Below, one piece after another: positions 34,637 through 45,033 of a DNA stretch of 64,000 nt. This DNA is from Xanthomonas campestris pv. phormiicola (GTDB taxonomy: Bacteria; Pseudomonadota; Gammaproteobacteria; Xanthomonadales; Xanthomonadaceae): the NCBI GenBank assembly GCA_025666215.1, contig CP102593.1:4291001-4355000 (forward strand), given 5' to 3'. Under the pieces are notes generated by a model. The model was given only the letters and a program-made list of their open reading frames with translations. It searched no databases and had not been told where the DNA came from. Numbering within the stretch: the stretch's first letter is position 1; the number at the start of each line of letters is the position of its first letter. A program made the position numbers and the translations under genes.

Positions 34637-37522
34637 CTAGAACTTCAGATCCGCACGCACGTACAGATAACGGCCACCCGGGATGTCGTAGGTCGACGCG
34701 TCGTAGCCGTTGAGCGAGCACGACAGGCAGATCGGCGGATCCTTGTCGAACACGTTGTTGACGCCGCCGCTGACGGTCAGGCCCTTGAGCCAGTCGAAGC
34801 GGTAGCCCAGCTGCACGTCGTGGTAGGTGATCGCGTCCAGCGTGTTGGTGCCGGCGGCCTGGTTGCTGCACACCGGGAACGCCACCGCGTCGCCGCACTG
34901 CTCGGTCAGTTCGGAAATGTGCCGCACCGTCCACGAGGCGTTCCAGCGGTTCAACGACCAGTCCAGGGTCAAATTGCTGGTCCACTCCGGGATCGCGCTG
35001 TCCACCACTTCCACGCCCGGTTCCTGCGGCTGCACCTGGCCGGCGGCGCCGGTGGCGACATAGCGGGTGACGAAGGTGTTCTGCCAGCCGATCTTGAAGC
35101 GCCCGGCCGCGGTTTCCGGCGAGGTCCAGAACAGGTCCACGTCCCAGCCGTCGGTCTTGATCGAACCGAGGTTGGTCAGGCGGTTGTTGAAGCCGTTGAT
35201 GCCGCCGGTGGAGGCGCGGGTGATGCCGTCGCAGTAGGTCGCGTCCAGCGTGTCCACGCACAGGTCGAGCTGGGTCTGCGCGTTGATCGCCTGGATCGCG
35301 CCGTCGATGTCGTGGCGGTAGAAGGTCACCTCGACATCGAAGCGGTCCGACCACGGCACGTTGCTGGCGAACCACGGGCTCCATACGAAGCCGGCGCTGA
35401 AGCTGCGCGCCTTCTCCGGCTCCAGCGCGCGGTTGCCGCCGGTGGTCACCGAGATCTGCGAGTTGGCCTGCTGGTAGCCGGCCGGCACGCCGAGCGCGGC
35501 GCAGTTGGCGGCGCTGCCGCGCGGCGCGGTGCCGCCCAGGCCGATCGAGCACGGATCGGACAGGGTCAGGTCGGCGCGCGCGGCCGAGCCGTACAGTTCG
35601 CCGATGGTCGGGGCGCGGAAACCTTCGGCGTAGCTGGTACGCAGCACGAAGTCCGGCGACACCTGCCAGCGCAGGCCGTACTTCGGGGTGAACTCGCCGC
35701 CGAAGGTGGAGTAGTCGGAATAGCGCCCGGCCAGGCTCAGGTCCAGTTTGTCGCCCAGCGGCGAGTCGGCGAAGATCGGCACGCTCAGTTCGAGGTAGGC
35801 CTCCTTGACGTTGTAGCTGCCTTCGGTCGGCAACGACGGCACGCCGTTGTAGTGGCCGATCACGGTCAACGGATCCGGGTGGTACCAGCCCTCGTACTTG
35901 CGAAATTCCACGCCGGTGGCGAAGGACACCGCGCCGGCCGGCAGGGTGAACAGGTCGCTGCTGAGGTTGGCGGTGAACTGGGTCAGCTCGTTCTGGCTGC
36001 GGTCGTGCACCACCGGCTGGATCCAGCGCAGCATCTCCGGGGTGATGCTGCCGGCGCCGCCGAAGATGTCCAGCGGCACGCAGCCGGCCACCGCCGCGCA
36101 GGCGGCCGGGTCGCCCAGCGCCAGGTTGATGTTGTAGAGGTTGTAGCTGCCGTAGTTGGTCTGCTCGGCCTTGTTCTTGCTGTAGGCGCCATTGACGTCC
36201 CAGAACCAGGTGCGGTCGGCGCTCTCGAAACTGCCGATGAAGCCGGTGCCGACGTACTGGGTGTCCACGCGCTGCTCGAACACGCGCGCGCCGCCTTCCA
36301 CCGGCCGCCGCCCGATCATGATCAGGTTGCTGGACGAATCCAGGTCGAAGCCGAACGGGTTGTACGGATTGGCCGCGGAAATGACGATGTTGTCGGCCAG
36401 CGGATTGCCGGTGCCGGCATCGGGGCCGAGGAAGATCGGCTCCGGCGCGGCCTGGTTGGTCGACTCGCGGCGGTTGCCGAGCAGCTTCAGGTACCACTGC
36501 ACGTCGTCGTTGAAGAAGTAGCGGAACTGGCCGAACACGCCCTTGCGCTCGGACGGGGTCAGCAACAGGTTGGAGGCGGCGAAGTTGTAGCGGTCGGCGG
36601 TGCCGAAGCAGTGATAGTCGTCGCTGCGCGTGCAGCCGGCGCTGCCGTCGTAGCTCGGCGTGCCGGCGCCGCTGTTCGGGGTCAGGTCCTGCTCGGCGCC
36701 GGTGACCGGATCGACGAAGATGAAGCGGCCGTCCGGCGTGGCCGAGCTGCCGAAGCTGAGCCCGGTGCCGGGCACCGGATACAGCGACTGCTTGCGGTCG
36801 CGCGCGTAGATCGGATCCTGCTTGGTGTAGCTGGCGCCCAGGAACAGGCTGGTGCGCTCGGTGCTGTGGCCCCAGGCCAGGTCCACGCCCTTGCTGGCGC
36901 CGTCGCCCTTGTCGTACTGGCCGTAGTTCAGCGTGACCTGGCCGCCGTCGAACTTGCGCCGGGTGATGATGTTGACCACGCCGGCGATCGCGTCGGAGCC
37001 GTACAGCGAGGAGGCGCCGTCCTCCAGCACCTCGATGCGCTCGACGATGGCCAGCGGGATGGTGTTGAGGTCGGTGGCCGCGCCCACGCCGGACGCCGAG
37101 GACTCGTTGACCCAGCGCATGCCGTCGACCAGCACCAGCACGCGTTTGGCGCCGAGATGGCGCAGGTCCACCTGCGCCGAACCGGCACCGACGCCGCTGC
37201 CGTCGGGCGGGAAGCCGAAGTTGCCGGAGGAGTTGAACTTGGTGTTCAACGCCGAGCCGGAGGCGGTCAGTTCCTGCAGCACGTCGCCGATCGAGGTCAG
37301 GCCGGTGCGTTCGATGTCGGCGCGGCTCAGCGTCTGCACCGGCACTTGCCCCTCCAGCTCGGCCTTGCGGATGCGCGTGCCGGTGACCTGGACGCTGTCC
37401 AGGGTGGTGGCGGACTCGGGGGCCGCGGGTGCGGCCTGCTGGGCGATGGCCAGCGCGGGCGAGCCGGCCAGCAAGGACAAGGAAACCGCGAAAACCAAAG
37501 GATGGCGGTGCAGGCAATTCAT
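34637..37522 (-). CDS. TonB-dependent receptor
   Basis: This is a 961-residue outer-membrane transporter. The signal peptide ends SPALAIAQ, followed by a TonB-box-like [13 protein letters not shown]. The plug domain (about 45-170) includes [37 protein letters not shown] and [17 protein letters not shown] 22-strand barrel ends with [10 protein letters not shown]. Extracellular loops carry several paired cysteines (for example ICLSCSL). No regulator, transporter or enzyme in the same operon identifies the ligand. The upstream region holds two GTTTAC copies spaced by five bases. It belongs to the broad peptide/sugar-type receptors abundant in Xanthomonas. Confidence 0.94.
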   Translation of the reverse strand: MNCLHRHPLVFAVSLSLLAGSPALAIAQQAAPAAPESATTLDSVQVTGTRIRKAELEGQVPVQTLSRADIERTGLTSIGDVLQELTASGSALNTKFNSSGNFGFPPDGSGVGAGSAQVDLRHLGAKRVLVLVDGMRWVNESSASGVGAATDLNTIPLAIVERIEVLEDGASSLYGSDAIAGVVNIITRRKFDGGQVTLNYGQYDKGDGASKGVDLAWGHSTERTSLFLGASYTKQDPIYARDRKQSLYPVPGTGLSFGSSATPDGRFIFVDPVTGAEQDLTPNSGAGTPSYDGSAGCTRSDDYHCFGTADRYNFAASNLLLTPSERKGVFGQFRYFFNDDVQWYLKLLGNRRESTNQAAPEPIFLGPDAGTGNPLADNIVISAANPYNPFGFDLDSSSNLIMIGRRPVEGGARVFEQRVDTQYVGTGFIGSFESADRTWFWDVNGAYSKNKAEQTNYGSYNLYNINLALGDPAACAAVAGCVPLDIFGGAGSITPEMLRWIQPVVHDRSQNELTQFTANLSSDLFTLPAGAVSFATGVEFRKYEGWYHPDPLTVIGHYNGVPSLPTEGSYNVKEAYLELSVPIFADSPLGDKLDLSLAGRYSDYSTFGGEFTPKYGLRWQVSPDFVLRTSYAEGFRAPTIGELYGSAARADLTLSDPCSIGLGGTAPRGSAANCAALGVPAGYQQANSQISVTTGGNRALEPEKARSFSAGFVWSPWFASNVPWSDRFDVEVTFYRHDIDGAIQAINAQTQLDLCVDTLDATYCDGITRASTGGINGFNNRLTNLGSIKTDGWDVDLFWTSPETAAGRFKIGWQNTFVTRYVATGAAGQVQPQEPGVEVVDSAIPEWTSNLTLDWSLNRWNASWTVRHISELTEQCGDAVAFPVCSNQAAGTNTLDAITYHDVQLGYRFDWLKGLTVSGGVNNVFDKDPPICLSCSLNGYDASTYDIPGGRYLYVRADLKF

Positions 37523-38159
37523 CCGTCTCTCTCTCCAGAAAGGATGTGGGTCGGCCGCTGCGACCCCCTGCACCGCGACGGCGTGGCCTACCTTGTAAAC
37601 AAAACGTAAACCCTAAGCAAGCAATCGGACCGCGATTCGGACAGTCCGGGACCGACTGGACGATTTCGTAGACATGGCGCAGTCCACCCGGACTCAATTC
37701 GGGTCACCGCAAGACAGTGCACGCCAGGCAAGCGAATACCGGGACATGGCGAAGACAACCGCATGCCGATCGCGCCGGCCGGCTCGGCGAGCTACGGGAA
37801 ACCAAGTGCGCGCTGTTCTTGCCGGCGCGGGCGCGGCCGGCGACATGCTGCACCCATCGCACCGCTACGCCCGGTTGCGACACCGCATCGCGGCCTCCGA
37901 CCGCGCGGGGCGGACACGGCTCGATGCAGCGCCAAGCGTGCGGCACGCAAAGCGCATGGCGGCAGCCCAATGCACCATGTCACGCCAAGCGCAGCTGGCA
38001 CCGGATCCAACCAGCGCCCATGCCGCGCCAGACAGCGCTGCGCCGGCTGCGGCGGACCACGACGCATCCCCTCTCCACGCCCTTGCCAGCTGCGCTCGCG
38101 TCGCTACGCCGCAAAGCCCTTGCCGCGTCGATTCATCGGCGTTCGGTATAGTCCCGCGC
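37523..38159. other. Divergent intergenic region between TonB receptor and slt
   Basis: This is 637 bp without a credible gene. The receptor side holds GTAAAC repeated at 37595-37600 and 37606-37611 (GTTTAC on the minus strand), a possible operator. The middle (37680-38100) is GC-rich, with only low-quality open frames. The slt side ends with a TATAGT box. Confidence 0.55.
38147..38152 (+). promoter_or_regulatory. -10 box abutting the slt start
   Basis: TATAGT ends only seven bases before the slt ATG and no Shine-Dalgarno is present, so transcription would begin at or next to the ATG, giving a leaderless message. TTGCCG at 38120 is 21 bp upstream, too far for a good -35. Confidence 0.45.
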
Positions 38160-40130
38160 ATGAAATTGCGCACGTCCCTCCTGCTGCTCGTCGCCGCGCT
38201 GTGCGGCAACGCTCCTGCCCTCGCCCAGACCCTGGACGCCCAGCGTCCTGCGCTGCGCGCGGCGATCGACGCCGCCGAGCGCGGCCAGTTCGATCCCGCG
38301 CAGGCGGCCGCGTTCAAGCAGCACCCGCTGTACGGCTGGCTCGAGTACGCCAACCTGCGCCGCACCATCGACCGCGTCTCCGACGCGCAGGCGCAGGATT
38401 TCCTCAAGCGCTACGCCGGGCAGCCGGTGGCCGAGAGCTTCCGCACGCTGTGGCTGCCGGCGCTGGCGCGGCGCCAGGACTGGCCGGCGCTGCTGGCCAA
38501 CTGGAAGCCCACCGACAACACCGGCCTGCGCTGCGCCCAGCTCAACGCGCGCCAGGCCACCGGCCGTGCCGACGCGCAATGGATCGACGAGGCGCAGGCG
38601 CTGTGGCGCAGCAGCGGCAAGTCGCTGCCCGATGCCTGCGATGCGGTGTTCGCGGTACTGCAGGCGCGCGGCGGCATGACCGATACGCTGCGCTGGGCGC
38701 GGGTGGAAGCGGCGGCCGATGCGCAGCAGCCGGCGGTGATGCGCAGCGCGGCGCGCGGCCTGCCCGCCGCCGAGCTGGCCCTGGCCAACGACTACGCGGC
38801 GTTCCTGGACGCGGTGCACACACGCGCGCTGACCTGGCCGAAGACCGAACGCAGCCGCAAGGTGGCGGTGGACGGCCTGGAAAAACTGGCCAAGGCCGAT
38901 CCGGACGCGGCCGAGCGGCAGCTGCCGCAATTCGCCCAGGCGCTGCAGCTGAGCGAGGCGCAGCGCGGCGAGGTGCTGTACCAGATCGCGTTGTGGACGG
39001 TGGCCTCGTACGGACCGGATTCGGCGCGCCGGCTCAACGCGGTGCCCGACAGCGCCTACGACGAACGCCTGCACGAATGGCGCACGCGCGAGGCGATGGC
39101 GCGCGGCGACTGGTCGGCGGCGCTGGCCGCGATCCGCAAGATGGCGCCGGCGCAGCGCAACGATTCGCGCTGGCAGTATTTCGAAGCGCGGCTGGCGGAA
39201 AAGACCGGCAATGCCGGCGAGGCGCAGCGGCTGTACCGCGAGGCCGCCAAGTCCGCCACCTTCCACGGTTTCATGGCCGCCGACCGGCTCAAGCAGCCGT
39301 ACGCACTGTGCCCGTGGGAACCCAACGACAGCGCGCAGGCGCAGGCCGCCGTGGCCCGCGATCCGGCACTGGTGCGCGCGCTGGAGCTGTTCAAGATCGA
39401 CCGCGCGTCCTGGGCGGTGGCCGAATGGAACGACGCGCTGACCCGCTTCGACGACACCCAGCGGCGCATCGCGGTGGAAGTGGCGCGCGACAACGGCTGG
39501 TTCGACCGCGCGGTGTTCGCGCTGGGCAAGCTGCCCGACGAGCAGCGCCTGTATGCGCTGCGCTTCCCGCTGCACCACGACGCCACCATTCGCCGCGAAG
39601 CGGGCAAGAACGCGATCGACCCGGCCTGGGTCGCCGCCGAGATCCGCGCCGAGAGCATCTTCAACCCGAACGCGCGTTCGCCGGCCAATGCGATGGGCCT
39701 GATGCAGGTGTTGCCGGCCACCGGCGCCAGCGTGGCCAGGACCCTCGGCCTGGCCGGCTACGGCGGCGCCGCCAGCCTGTACGATCCGGACACCAACATC
39801 GCCATCGGCACCGCCTACCTGCGCCAACTGTTGAACACCTACGGCCTGCCGTACCTGACCATCGCCGCCTACAACGCCGGCCCCGGCCCGGCGGCGCGCT
39901 GGCAGACCCAGCGCCCCGGCCACGACGCCGACTTCTGGATCGAGACGATCAGCTACAAGGAAACCCGCGAATACGTCGCGCGCATCCTCGCCTTCAGCGT
40001 GATCTACGACTGGCGCCTCAACGGCGACGCGCTGCCGGTCAGCGAGCGCATGCTCGGCAAGCTGGATGCGCCGCGCAAGAAGTTCGTGTGTGTGGCCGCG
40101 GCTGGGGCCGCGGCCGGGAATCGGGAATAG
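38160..40130 (+). CDS. slt: Soluble lytic murein transglycosylase (Slt70 type)
   Basis: This 656-residue periplasmic enzyme cleaves peptidoglycan glycan strands with 1,6-anhydro ring formation. The signal peptide ends APALAQ. A long superhelical U-domain (about 25-450) is followed by the lysozyme-like domain with catalytic Glu498 in [19 protein letters not shown], the motif [10 protein letters not shown], and [16 protein letters not shown] 38160 is chosen since the signal peptide starts there; the frame is open far upstream but non-coding in character. The last codons (GNRE-stop) fall inside a heptamer repeat element, so the natural C-terminus has been overwritten by the repeat. Confidence 0.95.
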   Translation: MKLRTSLLLLVAALCGNAPALAQTLDAQRPALRAAIDAAERGQFDPAQAAAFKQHPLYGWLEYANLRRTIDRVSDAQAQDFLKRYAGQPVAESFRTLWLPALARRQDWPALLANWKPTDNTGLRCAQLNARQATGRADAQWIDEAQALWRSSGKSLPDACDAVFAVLQARGGMTDTLRWARVEAAADAQQPAVMRSAARGLPAAELALANDYAAFLDAVHTRALTWPKTERSRKVAVDGLEKLAKADPDAAERQLPQFAQALQLSEAQRGEVLYQIALWTVASYGPDSARRLNAVPDSAYDERLHEWRTREAMARGDWSAALAAIRKMAPAQRNDSRWQYFEARLAEKTGNAGEAQRLYREAAKSATFHGFMAADRLKQPYALCPWEPNDSAQAQAAVARDPALVRALELFKIDRASWAVAEWNDALTRFDDTQRRIAVEVARDNGWFDRAVFALGKLPDEQRLYALRFPLHHDATIRREAGKNAIDPAWVAAEIRAESIFNPNARSPANAMGLMQVLPATGASVARTLGLAGYGGAASLYDPDTNIAIGTAYLRQLLNTYGLPYLTIAAYNAGPGPAARWQTQRPGHDADFWIETISYKETREYVARILAFSVIYDWRLNGDALPVSERMLGKLDAPRKKFVCVAAAGAAAGNRE

Positions 40131-40257
40131 GGAATGGGGAATCGCAACGGCGCACCGCGCGAGATCTCGCCGAAACTGACGTCCGCACACCACGGCGGCA
40201 TCGGACCGAGCGAACCTGCTTTTCCCATTCCCGATTCCCGACTCCCCATTCCCGGCC
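40112..40257. repeat. GGGAATN heptamer inverted-repeat element
   Basis: Three to four copies of GGGAATN run from 40116, and the complementary ATTCCCN array lies at about 40222-40255, with outer arms GGCCGGGAAT and ATTCCCGGCC. It shares its layout with 61764-61913, including an internal AATCGCAACGGC-like segment. It covers the slt stop codon and ends five bases before cca. Confidence 0.8.
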
Positions 40258-40261
40258 CCCA

Positions 40262-41497
40262 ATGAACATCTACCTAGTCGGCGGCGCCGTCCGCGACAGC
40301 CTGCTCGGGCAGCCGCCCGGCGACCGCGACTGGGTCGTGGTCGGCGCCACCCCGCAGCGGATGCTGGACCTGGGCTACAAACAGGTCGGCCGCGATTTCC
40401 CGGTGTTCCTGCATCCGCACAGCAGCGAGGAATACGCACTCGCGCGCACCGAGCGCAAATCCGGGCGCGGCTACCACGGCTTCGTGGTCGACGCCGACCC
40501 GTCGGTGACGCTGGAAGAAGACCTGCAGCGCCGCGACTTCACCATCAACGCGATCGCCCGCGACGAGGACAGCGGCGCGCTGGTGGATCCCTACGGCGGC
40601 GTGCGCGACATCGAACGGCGCGTGCTGTGCCACATCGGCCCGGCCTTCGGCGAGGATCCGTTGCGCGTGCTGCGCGCGGCGCGTTTCATGGCGCGACTGG
40701 CCCCGCTCGGTTTCAGCGTCGCGCCAGAGACCCTGGCGCTGATGCGCGAGATGGCGGCCAGCGGCGAACTGGACACGCTGGTGCCCGAGCGCGTGTGGCA
40801 GGAGCTGCGCCGCAGCCTGGCCTCGGCGCAACCGTCGGCGTTCCTGCGCACCCTGCACGACGCCGATGCGCTGCGCAGCGTGCTGCCGGAACTGGACGCG
40901 CTGTACGGCGTGCCGCAGCGCGCCGACTACCATCCCGAGATCGATACCGGCCGCCACCAGGAACTGGTCAGCGACATGGCCGCGCGGCTGGCGCCGGGCG
41001 ATGCGCTGATCGGCTTCGCCGCGCTGACCCACGACCTGGGCAAGGCGCTGACGCCGCCCGCGGAATGGCCGAAGCATGTGATGCACGAACAGCGCGGCGT
41101 GGCCCCGCTGCGCGCGCTGTGCGAGCGGCTGAAGCTGCCGCAGGAGCACCGCCAGCTGGCCGAGATCGCCTGCCGCGAACACTTGAACGTGCATCGCCTG
41201 GCCGAGCTGCGCGACCGCACCGTGCACGAACTGCTGCAACGCTGCGACGGCTTCCGCAAGCCCGAACGCATCGCGCAGCTGGCGCTGGTATGCGAGGCCG
41301 ACAAGCGCGGCCGCCTCGGCAGCGAGGACGCCGACTACCCGCAGGGCCGCGACCTGCAGCGCCTGCACGCCGCGGCGCTGGCGGTCAACGCGCGCGACCT
41401 GGCCGCGCAGGGCCTGAGCGGCCCGCAGATCGGCGAGGCGCTGGCGAAGGCGCGGATCAAGGCGATCGCCGCGGTGCGCGGCACGCCCGCGAACTGA
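40262..41497 (+). CDS. cca: CCA-adding tRNA nucleotidyltransferase with HD domain
   Basis: This 411-residue enzyme builds or repairs the 3' CCA of tRNAs. The nucleotidyltransferase head has [21 protein letters not shown] (metal-binding acids), [10 protein letters not shown] and [17 protein letters not shown]-terminal HD phosphohydrolase domain holds HDLGKAL (about 259) and REHLNVHRL, as in E. coli Cca with its 2',3'-cyclic phosphodiesterase activity. The start ([12 protein letters not shown]) is exact for the family. There is no Shine-Dalgarno; the base just upstream is the end of a repeat element. Confidence 0.97.
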   Translation: MNIYLVGGAVRDSLLGQPPGDRDWVVVGATPQRMLDLGYKQVGRDFPVFLHPHSSEEYALARTERKSGRGYHGFVVDADPSVTLEEDLQRRDFTINAIARDEDSGALVDPYGGVRDIERRVLCHIGPAFGEDPLRVLRAARFMARLAPLGFSVAPETLALMREMAASGELDTLVPERVWQELRRSLASAQPSAFLRTLHDADALRSVLPELDALYGVPQRADYHPEIDTGRHQELVSDMAARLAPGDALIGFAALTHDLGKALTPPAEWPKHVMHEQRGVAPLRALCERLKLPQEHRQLAEIACREHLNVHRLAELRDRTVHELLQRCDGFRKPERIAQLALVCEADKRGRLGSEDADYPQGRDLQRLHAAALAVNARDLAAQGLSGPQIGEALAKARIKAIAAVRGTPAN

Positions 41498-41534
41498 CGC
41501 GGCCGGGCATCGCGGCGCACGTCTCTAACAACGT

Positions 41535-41585
41535 CGCTAGCACGTTTTCTTTCGTCCGATTACGGACGACGAACGTGCAGTAGCG
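41535..41585. terminator. Long hairpin between convergent cca and nagA
   Basis: Nested stems CGCTA/TAGCG, GCACGTT/AACGTGC and CGTCCG/CGGACG close on an ATTA loop. It lies between the 3' ends of cca and nagA, so it could terminate both. T-tracts are short. Confidence 0.5.
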
Positions 41586-41741
41586 GCTCTGGGTTCGACA
41601 CATGACGCATCCGGGTCGAAATGCACCGCCGCAATGCGCGTGCAGGCCACGATGCGATCGCAGCCTTTCGCTAACGAATGCAGCCCGACGTCGCTGCAGG
41701 CGGATGCAAACAGCGTGGATCAGGAACGCCGGATTGCCCGG

Positions 41742-42887
41742 CTACTCCATCGCCCCGGCGATCCAGGTCCGCCGCACCTGCAGCGCGTCGTCGAGCAGCA
41801 CCAGGTCGGCCTGGTAGCCGGGCGCGATACGTCCGTAACGGTCGTCAATGCCCAGGCATTGCGCCGGGTACAGCGAGGCCATGCGCGCGGCTTCGTCCAG
41901 GCTCACGCCCAGCCACTGCACGCTGTTGCGGACCGCGCTGGCCATGTCCAGCGCCGAACCGGCCAGGGCGCCGGCGGCGTTGCGTACCACGCCGTCCACC
42001 TCGGTGATGGTTTCGCCATACAGGTCGAAGCTGGGACTGTCGGCGCCGACCATCGGCATCGCGTCGGTGACCAGGAACAGCGTGCCGCGCGGCTTGGCCG
42101 CCAGCGCCACGCGCAGGCTGGCCGGATGCACGTGCACGCCGTCGACGATCAGCCCGCACCAGGCGTGGCGGTCTTCCAGCGCGGCGCCGACCGCGCCGGG
42201 ATCGCGTCCCTGCAGCGGCGACATCGCGTTGTACAGATGGGTGAAGCCGCACACGCCCGCGTCCAGTCCGGCGCGGATCTCGTCGTAGCTGCCGGCGGTG
42301 TGGCCGGCGAACACGCGCGCGCCGGCGCTGGCCAGGGTGCGGATGCTGTCGACCGGCAGCCGTTCCGGCGCCAGCGTGATCAGGGTGACGCCGTTGTCCA
42401 GCGAGGTGGCCAGCGCCAGTTCGGCGGCATCGGGCACGCGGAACTTGTCCACGTTGTGGGTGCCCTTGCGCGCCGGCGCCAGGTACGGCCCTTCCAGATG
42501 GATGCCGAGCACGCCCGGCACGCCGGCGGCGATGGCCTGGCGGGTCGCGGCGATCGCCGCGCGCATCACCTCCAGGTCGTCGCTGATCAGCGTCGGCAGG
42601 TAGCCGGTGGTGCCGTAGCGGCGATGCGCCTGGCCGATGCGGCGCAGCGCCTCGACGTCGGTGCTGTTGTTGAACAGCACGCCGCCGCCGCCGTTGACCT
42701 GCACGTCGATGAACCCCGGCAACAGCGTGCCGCCGCCCAGGTCCAGCTGCGCCGGCGCCGCGGCCAGGCGCGCGTCGCCGTCGTCGAGCACGGCGGCGAT
42801 GCGCCCGCCCTCCAGCAGCACGCCCACGCCATCGAGGAATCCGTCCGCACCGAGCACGCGCGCATTGCGCAGCGCCGTCGTCGTCAT
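41742..42887 (-). CDS. nagA: N-acetylglucosamine-6-phosphate deacetylase
   Basis: This 381-residue amidohydrolase makes glucosamine-6-phosphate and acetate. Motifs: LPGFIDVQVNGGGGVLFN, GIHLEGPYLAPARKGTHN (metal Glu), VFAGHTAG, GFTHLYNAMSPL, IVDGVHVHP and LVTDAMPMVG (catalytic Asp). The start overlaps the nagB-II stop (TAATG), so translation should be coupled. It is the last gene of the nagP-nagR-nagB-II-nagA group, the same order as in Xanthomonas campestris. Confidence 0.96.
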   Translation of the reverse strand: MTTTALRNARVLGADGFLDGVGVLLEGGRIAAVLDDGDARLAAAPAQLDLGGGTLLPGFIDVQVNGGGGVLFNNSTDVEALRRIGQAHRRYGTTGYLPTLISDDLEVMRAAIAATRQAIAAGVPGVLGIHLEGPYLAPARKGTHNVDKFRVPDAAELALATSLDNGVTLITLAPERLPVDSIRTLASAGARVFAGHTAGSYDEIRAGLDAGVCGFTHLYNAMSPLQGRDPGAVGAALEDRHAWCGLIVDGVHVHPASLRVALAAKPRGTLFLVTDAMPMVGADSPSFDLYGETITEVDGVVRNAAGALAGSALDMASAVRNSVQWLGVSLDEAARMASLYPAQCLGIDDRYGRIAPGYQADLVLLDDALQVRRTWIAGAME

Positions 42888-43927
42888 TACACCGTCTCCG
42901 TCACTTTGTTCAGATGCGGCGGCAGGTCCGGGTTGTAGCCGCGGCGCAGCGCCAGCGCGTTGATCGCGCGGTAGAAACTCTGGATGGTCAGCAGCGGCGC
43001 GCACACCGGATGCGGCGCGGCGACCAGCGGCAGATCGCCGTCGGCGCTGGCCAGCCACACCTGCGCGCCGCGGCCGCGGAATTCCTCGGCCAGGCTGCGG
43101 GTGCCGGCACCGGTTTCGTCCGGCTGGGCGAAGGCCAGCACCGGGAAGCCGGGGCCGACCAGCGCCATCGGCCCGTGCTTCACTTCCGCCGAGCTGTAGG
43201 CTTCGGCATGCAGGCCGCAGGTTTCCTTGAACTTCAGCGCCGCTTCCTGCGCCGCGGCCAGGCCCAGGCCGCGGCCGAGCACGAACAGGTTGTGCGCCTC
43301 GACCAGGCCGTCGGTGAGCGGACGCCAGTCGGCCTGCCAGGCGGCGCGCAGCGCCTGCGGCAACGCATCCAGCGCGGCGAGCAACGCCGCATCGTTCTTC
43401 CAGTGCGCGCCGAGCTGCAGGATCGCCGCCAGCGAGGCCAGGTAGCTCTTGGTCGCGGCCACGCTCTTCTCCGGGCCGGCGCCGAGCGCGATCACCGTGT
43501 CGGCCAGCTGCGCCAGCGGCGAATCCTCGACGTTGACCAGCGCCACCACACGCGCGCCGGCAGCCTTGGCGGCTTCGGCGTTGCGCAGCAGGTCCGGGCT
43601 CTTGCCGGACTGCGAGATCACCACGTACAGCGCGCCGCGCAACTGCAGCGGCGATGCGTATACCGACCCCACCGACGGCGAGGCCGAGGCGGTGACCACG
43701 CCGAGCTGGGTCTCGAACAGGTACTTGGCGTAGGTCGCGGCATGGTCGGAACTGCCGCGCGCGCAGGTGACCACGAACGGCGGCGGATCGGCGCGCAGCG
43801 CGGCGGCCAGCGCGCTCACCACGGCATGGTTGCACGCGAACTGCGCGGCGACGACATCGGCGGTTTCCGCGGCTTCGCGGAACATCAGGGTTTCGGTTTC
43901 GGTGGGCAATGCCATGGGCAGGGTCAT
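42887..43927 (-). CDS. nagB-II: Glucosamine-6-phosphate deaminase, SIS type (NagB-II)
   Basis: This 346-residue cytoplasmic protein has two SIS sugar-isomerase domains. It resembles the GlmS isomerase half (TCARGSSDHAATYAKYLFE, VISQSGKSPDLLRNAEAAK, GRGLGLAAAQEAALKFKETC, HAEAYSSAEVKHGPMAL) but lacks the glutaminase part. In Xanthomonas and Shewanella this non-orthologous enzyme replaces classical NagB to give fructose-6-phosphate and ammonia. The start overlaps the nagR stop (ATGA). A Met at codon 5 is an alternative start. Confidence 0.92.
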   Translation of the reverse strand: MTLPMALPTETETLMFREAAETADVVAAQFACNHAVVSALAAALRADPPPFVVTCARGSSDHAATYAKYLFETQLGVVTASASPSVGSVYASPLQLRGALYVVISQSGKSPDLLRNAEAAKAAGARVVALVNVEDSPLAQLADTVIALGAGPEKSVAATKSYLASLAAILQLGAHWKNDAALLAALDALPQALRAAWQADWRPLTDGLVEAHNLFVLGRGLGLAAAQEAALKFKETCGLHAEAYSSAEVKHGPMALVGPGFPVLAFAQPDETGAGTRSLAEEFRGRGAQVWLASADGDLPLVAAPHPVCAPLLTIQSFYRAINALALRRGYNPDLPPHLNKVTETV

Positions 43928-44991
43928 GTGGGATCGGGGGAAGGAGAGCGGCGGGAGTGCGGCTGCATCGGCGCGGTGGAGCCGCGCACCACCAGCTGCG
44001 GCACGAAGCCCTGGTTGTGCATCGGCGCCGGATGCTCTTCGTAGGCGTCGCTGCGCAGCTGGCTGATCAGCAGGCGCGCGGCGTGGCGCGCGATGTCCTC
44101 GGTGGCCTGCTTGGCGGTGGTCAGCGCCGGCCACGACTGGCGCGAGAACGGGCTGTCCTCGAAGCCGGCGATGGACAGGTCGTAGGGCACGTTCATGCCG
44201 GCCGACTTGGCCGCGGCGAGCACGCCGGCGGCGATCTCGTCGTTGGAGCCGAAGATCGCGGTCGGCGGCTCGCGCAGCGCCAGCAGCCGCCGCGCGCCGC
44301 GGAAGCCGTCGTCGAAGGTGTAGTCGCCGGGCACCACCAGGTGCTTGTCCAGGGTGATGCCGTAGTCCTTCAGCGCCGCCTCGTAGCCGGCATAGCGCTC
44401 GCCGCTGGAGCGGTGCGAGGTGCCGCCCCACAGGAAGCCGATACGCTGGTGGCCGAGCTGGATCAGGTGCTCGGTGACCTCGTAGGCGGCATCGCGGTCG
44501 TCGACGTAGACGCAGGGGCCGTCCTTCGGATCTTCGGTGGCGGCGATGATGCGCACGGTCTTGATCCCGCGCGCGGTCAGCGCCGCGACCAGTTCGGCGC
44601 GCTCGGACATCGGTGCGGTCAGCACCAGCCCGGCCAGGCGCGAGCGCTGGGTCCATTCGGCCAGTTCCTCGGCCAGCATCGGCGAGGTCGAGTCGCAGGG
44701 ATGGATCTGCAGGCCGAAGCCAGTTTCGCGGCATGCCGCCAGCACACCGTTCTGCACGCCGATGATGTGGTACGGGTTGGGGTTGTCGTACACCAGCCCG
44801 ATCACGAACGGGGTGCCGCTGCGCAGGTTGCGCGCCGACGGATCCGGTTCGTAGTCCAGCTCGGCGATGGCGTGCAGCACGCGCGCGCGCGTGGCCTGCA
44901 TCACCGACGGTTCGTTGTTGATGACCCGCGACACGGTCTTCAGCGATACCCGCGCCCGTTCGGCGACATCTTTGATGGTGGGTCTACGCAT
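43924..44991 (-). CDS. nagR: LacI-family regulator NagR
   Basis: This 355-residue repressor has an N-terminal LacI helix-turn-helix (TIKDVAERARVSLKTVSRVINN) and hinge helix, then a periplasmic-binding-protein-like ligand domain with GLVYDNPNPYHIIGVQNG and AGFEDSPFSRQSWPALTT. In Xanthomonas NagR controls GlcNAc uptake and use through a TGACA-nCGn-TGTCA box. Such a box occurs at 57039 in this window. The start at 44991 is chosen for AGGA seven bases upstream; the frame extends to 45024 without a ribosome site. It lies within the operon it probably controls. Confidence 0.93.
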   Translation of the reverse strand: MRRPTIKDVAERARVSLKTVSRVINNEPSVMQATRARVLHAIAELDYEPDPSARNLRSGTPFVIGLVYDNPNPYHIIGVQNGVLAACRETGFGLQIHPCDSTSPMLAEELAEWTQRSRLAGLVLTAPMSERAELVAALTARGIKTVRIIAATEDPKDGPCVYVDDRDAAYEVTEHLIQLGHQRIGFLWGGTSHRSSGERYAGYEAALKDYGITLDKHLVVPGDYTFDDGFRGARRLLALREPPTAIFGSNDEIAAGVLAAAKSAGMNVPYDLSIAGFEDSPFSRQSWPALTTAKQATEDIARHAARLLISQLRSDAYEEHPAPMHNQGFVPQLVVRGSTAPMQPHSRRSPSPDPT

Positions 44992-45033
44992 ACTGCGGTC
45001 CTGCACGTCGGGAAGGACGCCCATGATGCGCGA

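Noticed and set aside
37680..38150. Upstream extension of slt from 37674
   Set aside because: The extension is Arg/Ala-rich with no homology, and a signal peptide starts at 38160 right after a -10 box.
40116..40257. CRISPR-like array
   Set aside because: Heptamer units without unique 30-base spacers, mirrored by their complement, and no cas genes. These are intergenic repeats.
42887..43927. GlmS (glucosamine-6-phosphate synthase)
   Set aside because: The SIS domains resemble GlmS but there is no N-terminal glutaminase domain. The nag operon context fits NagB-II.
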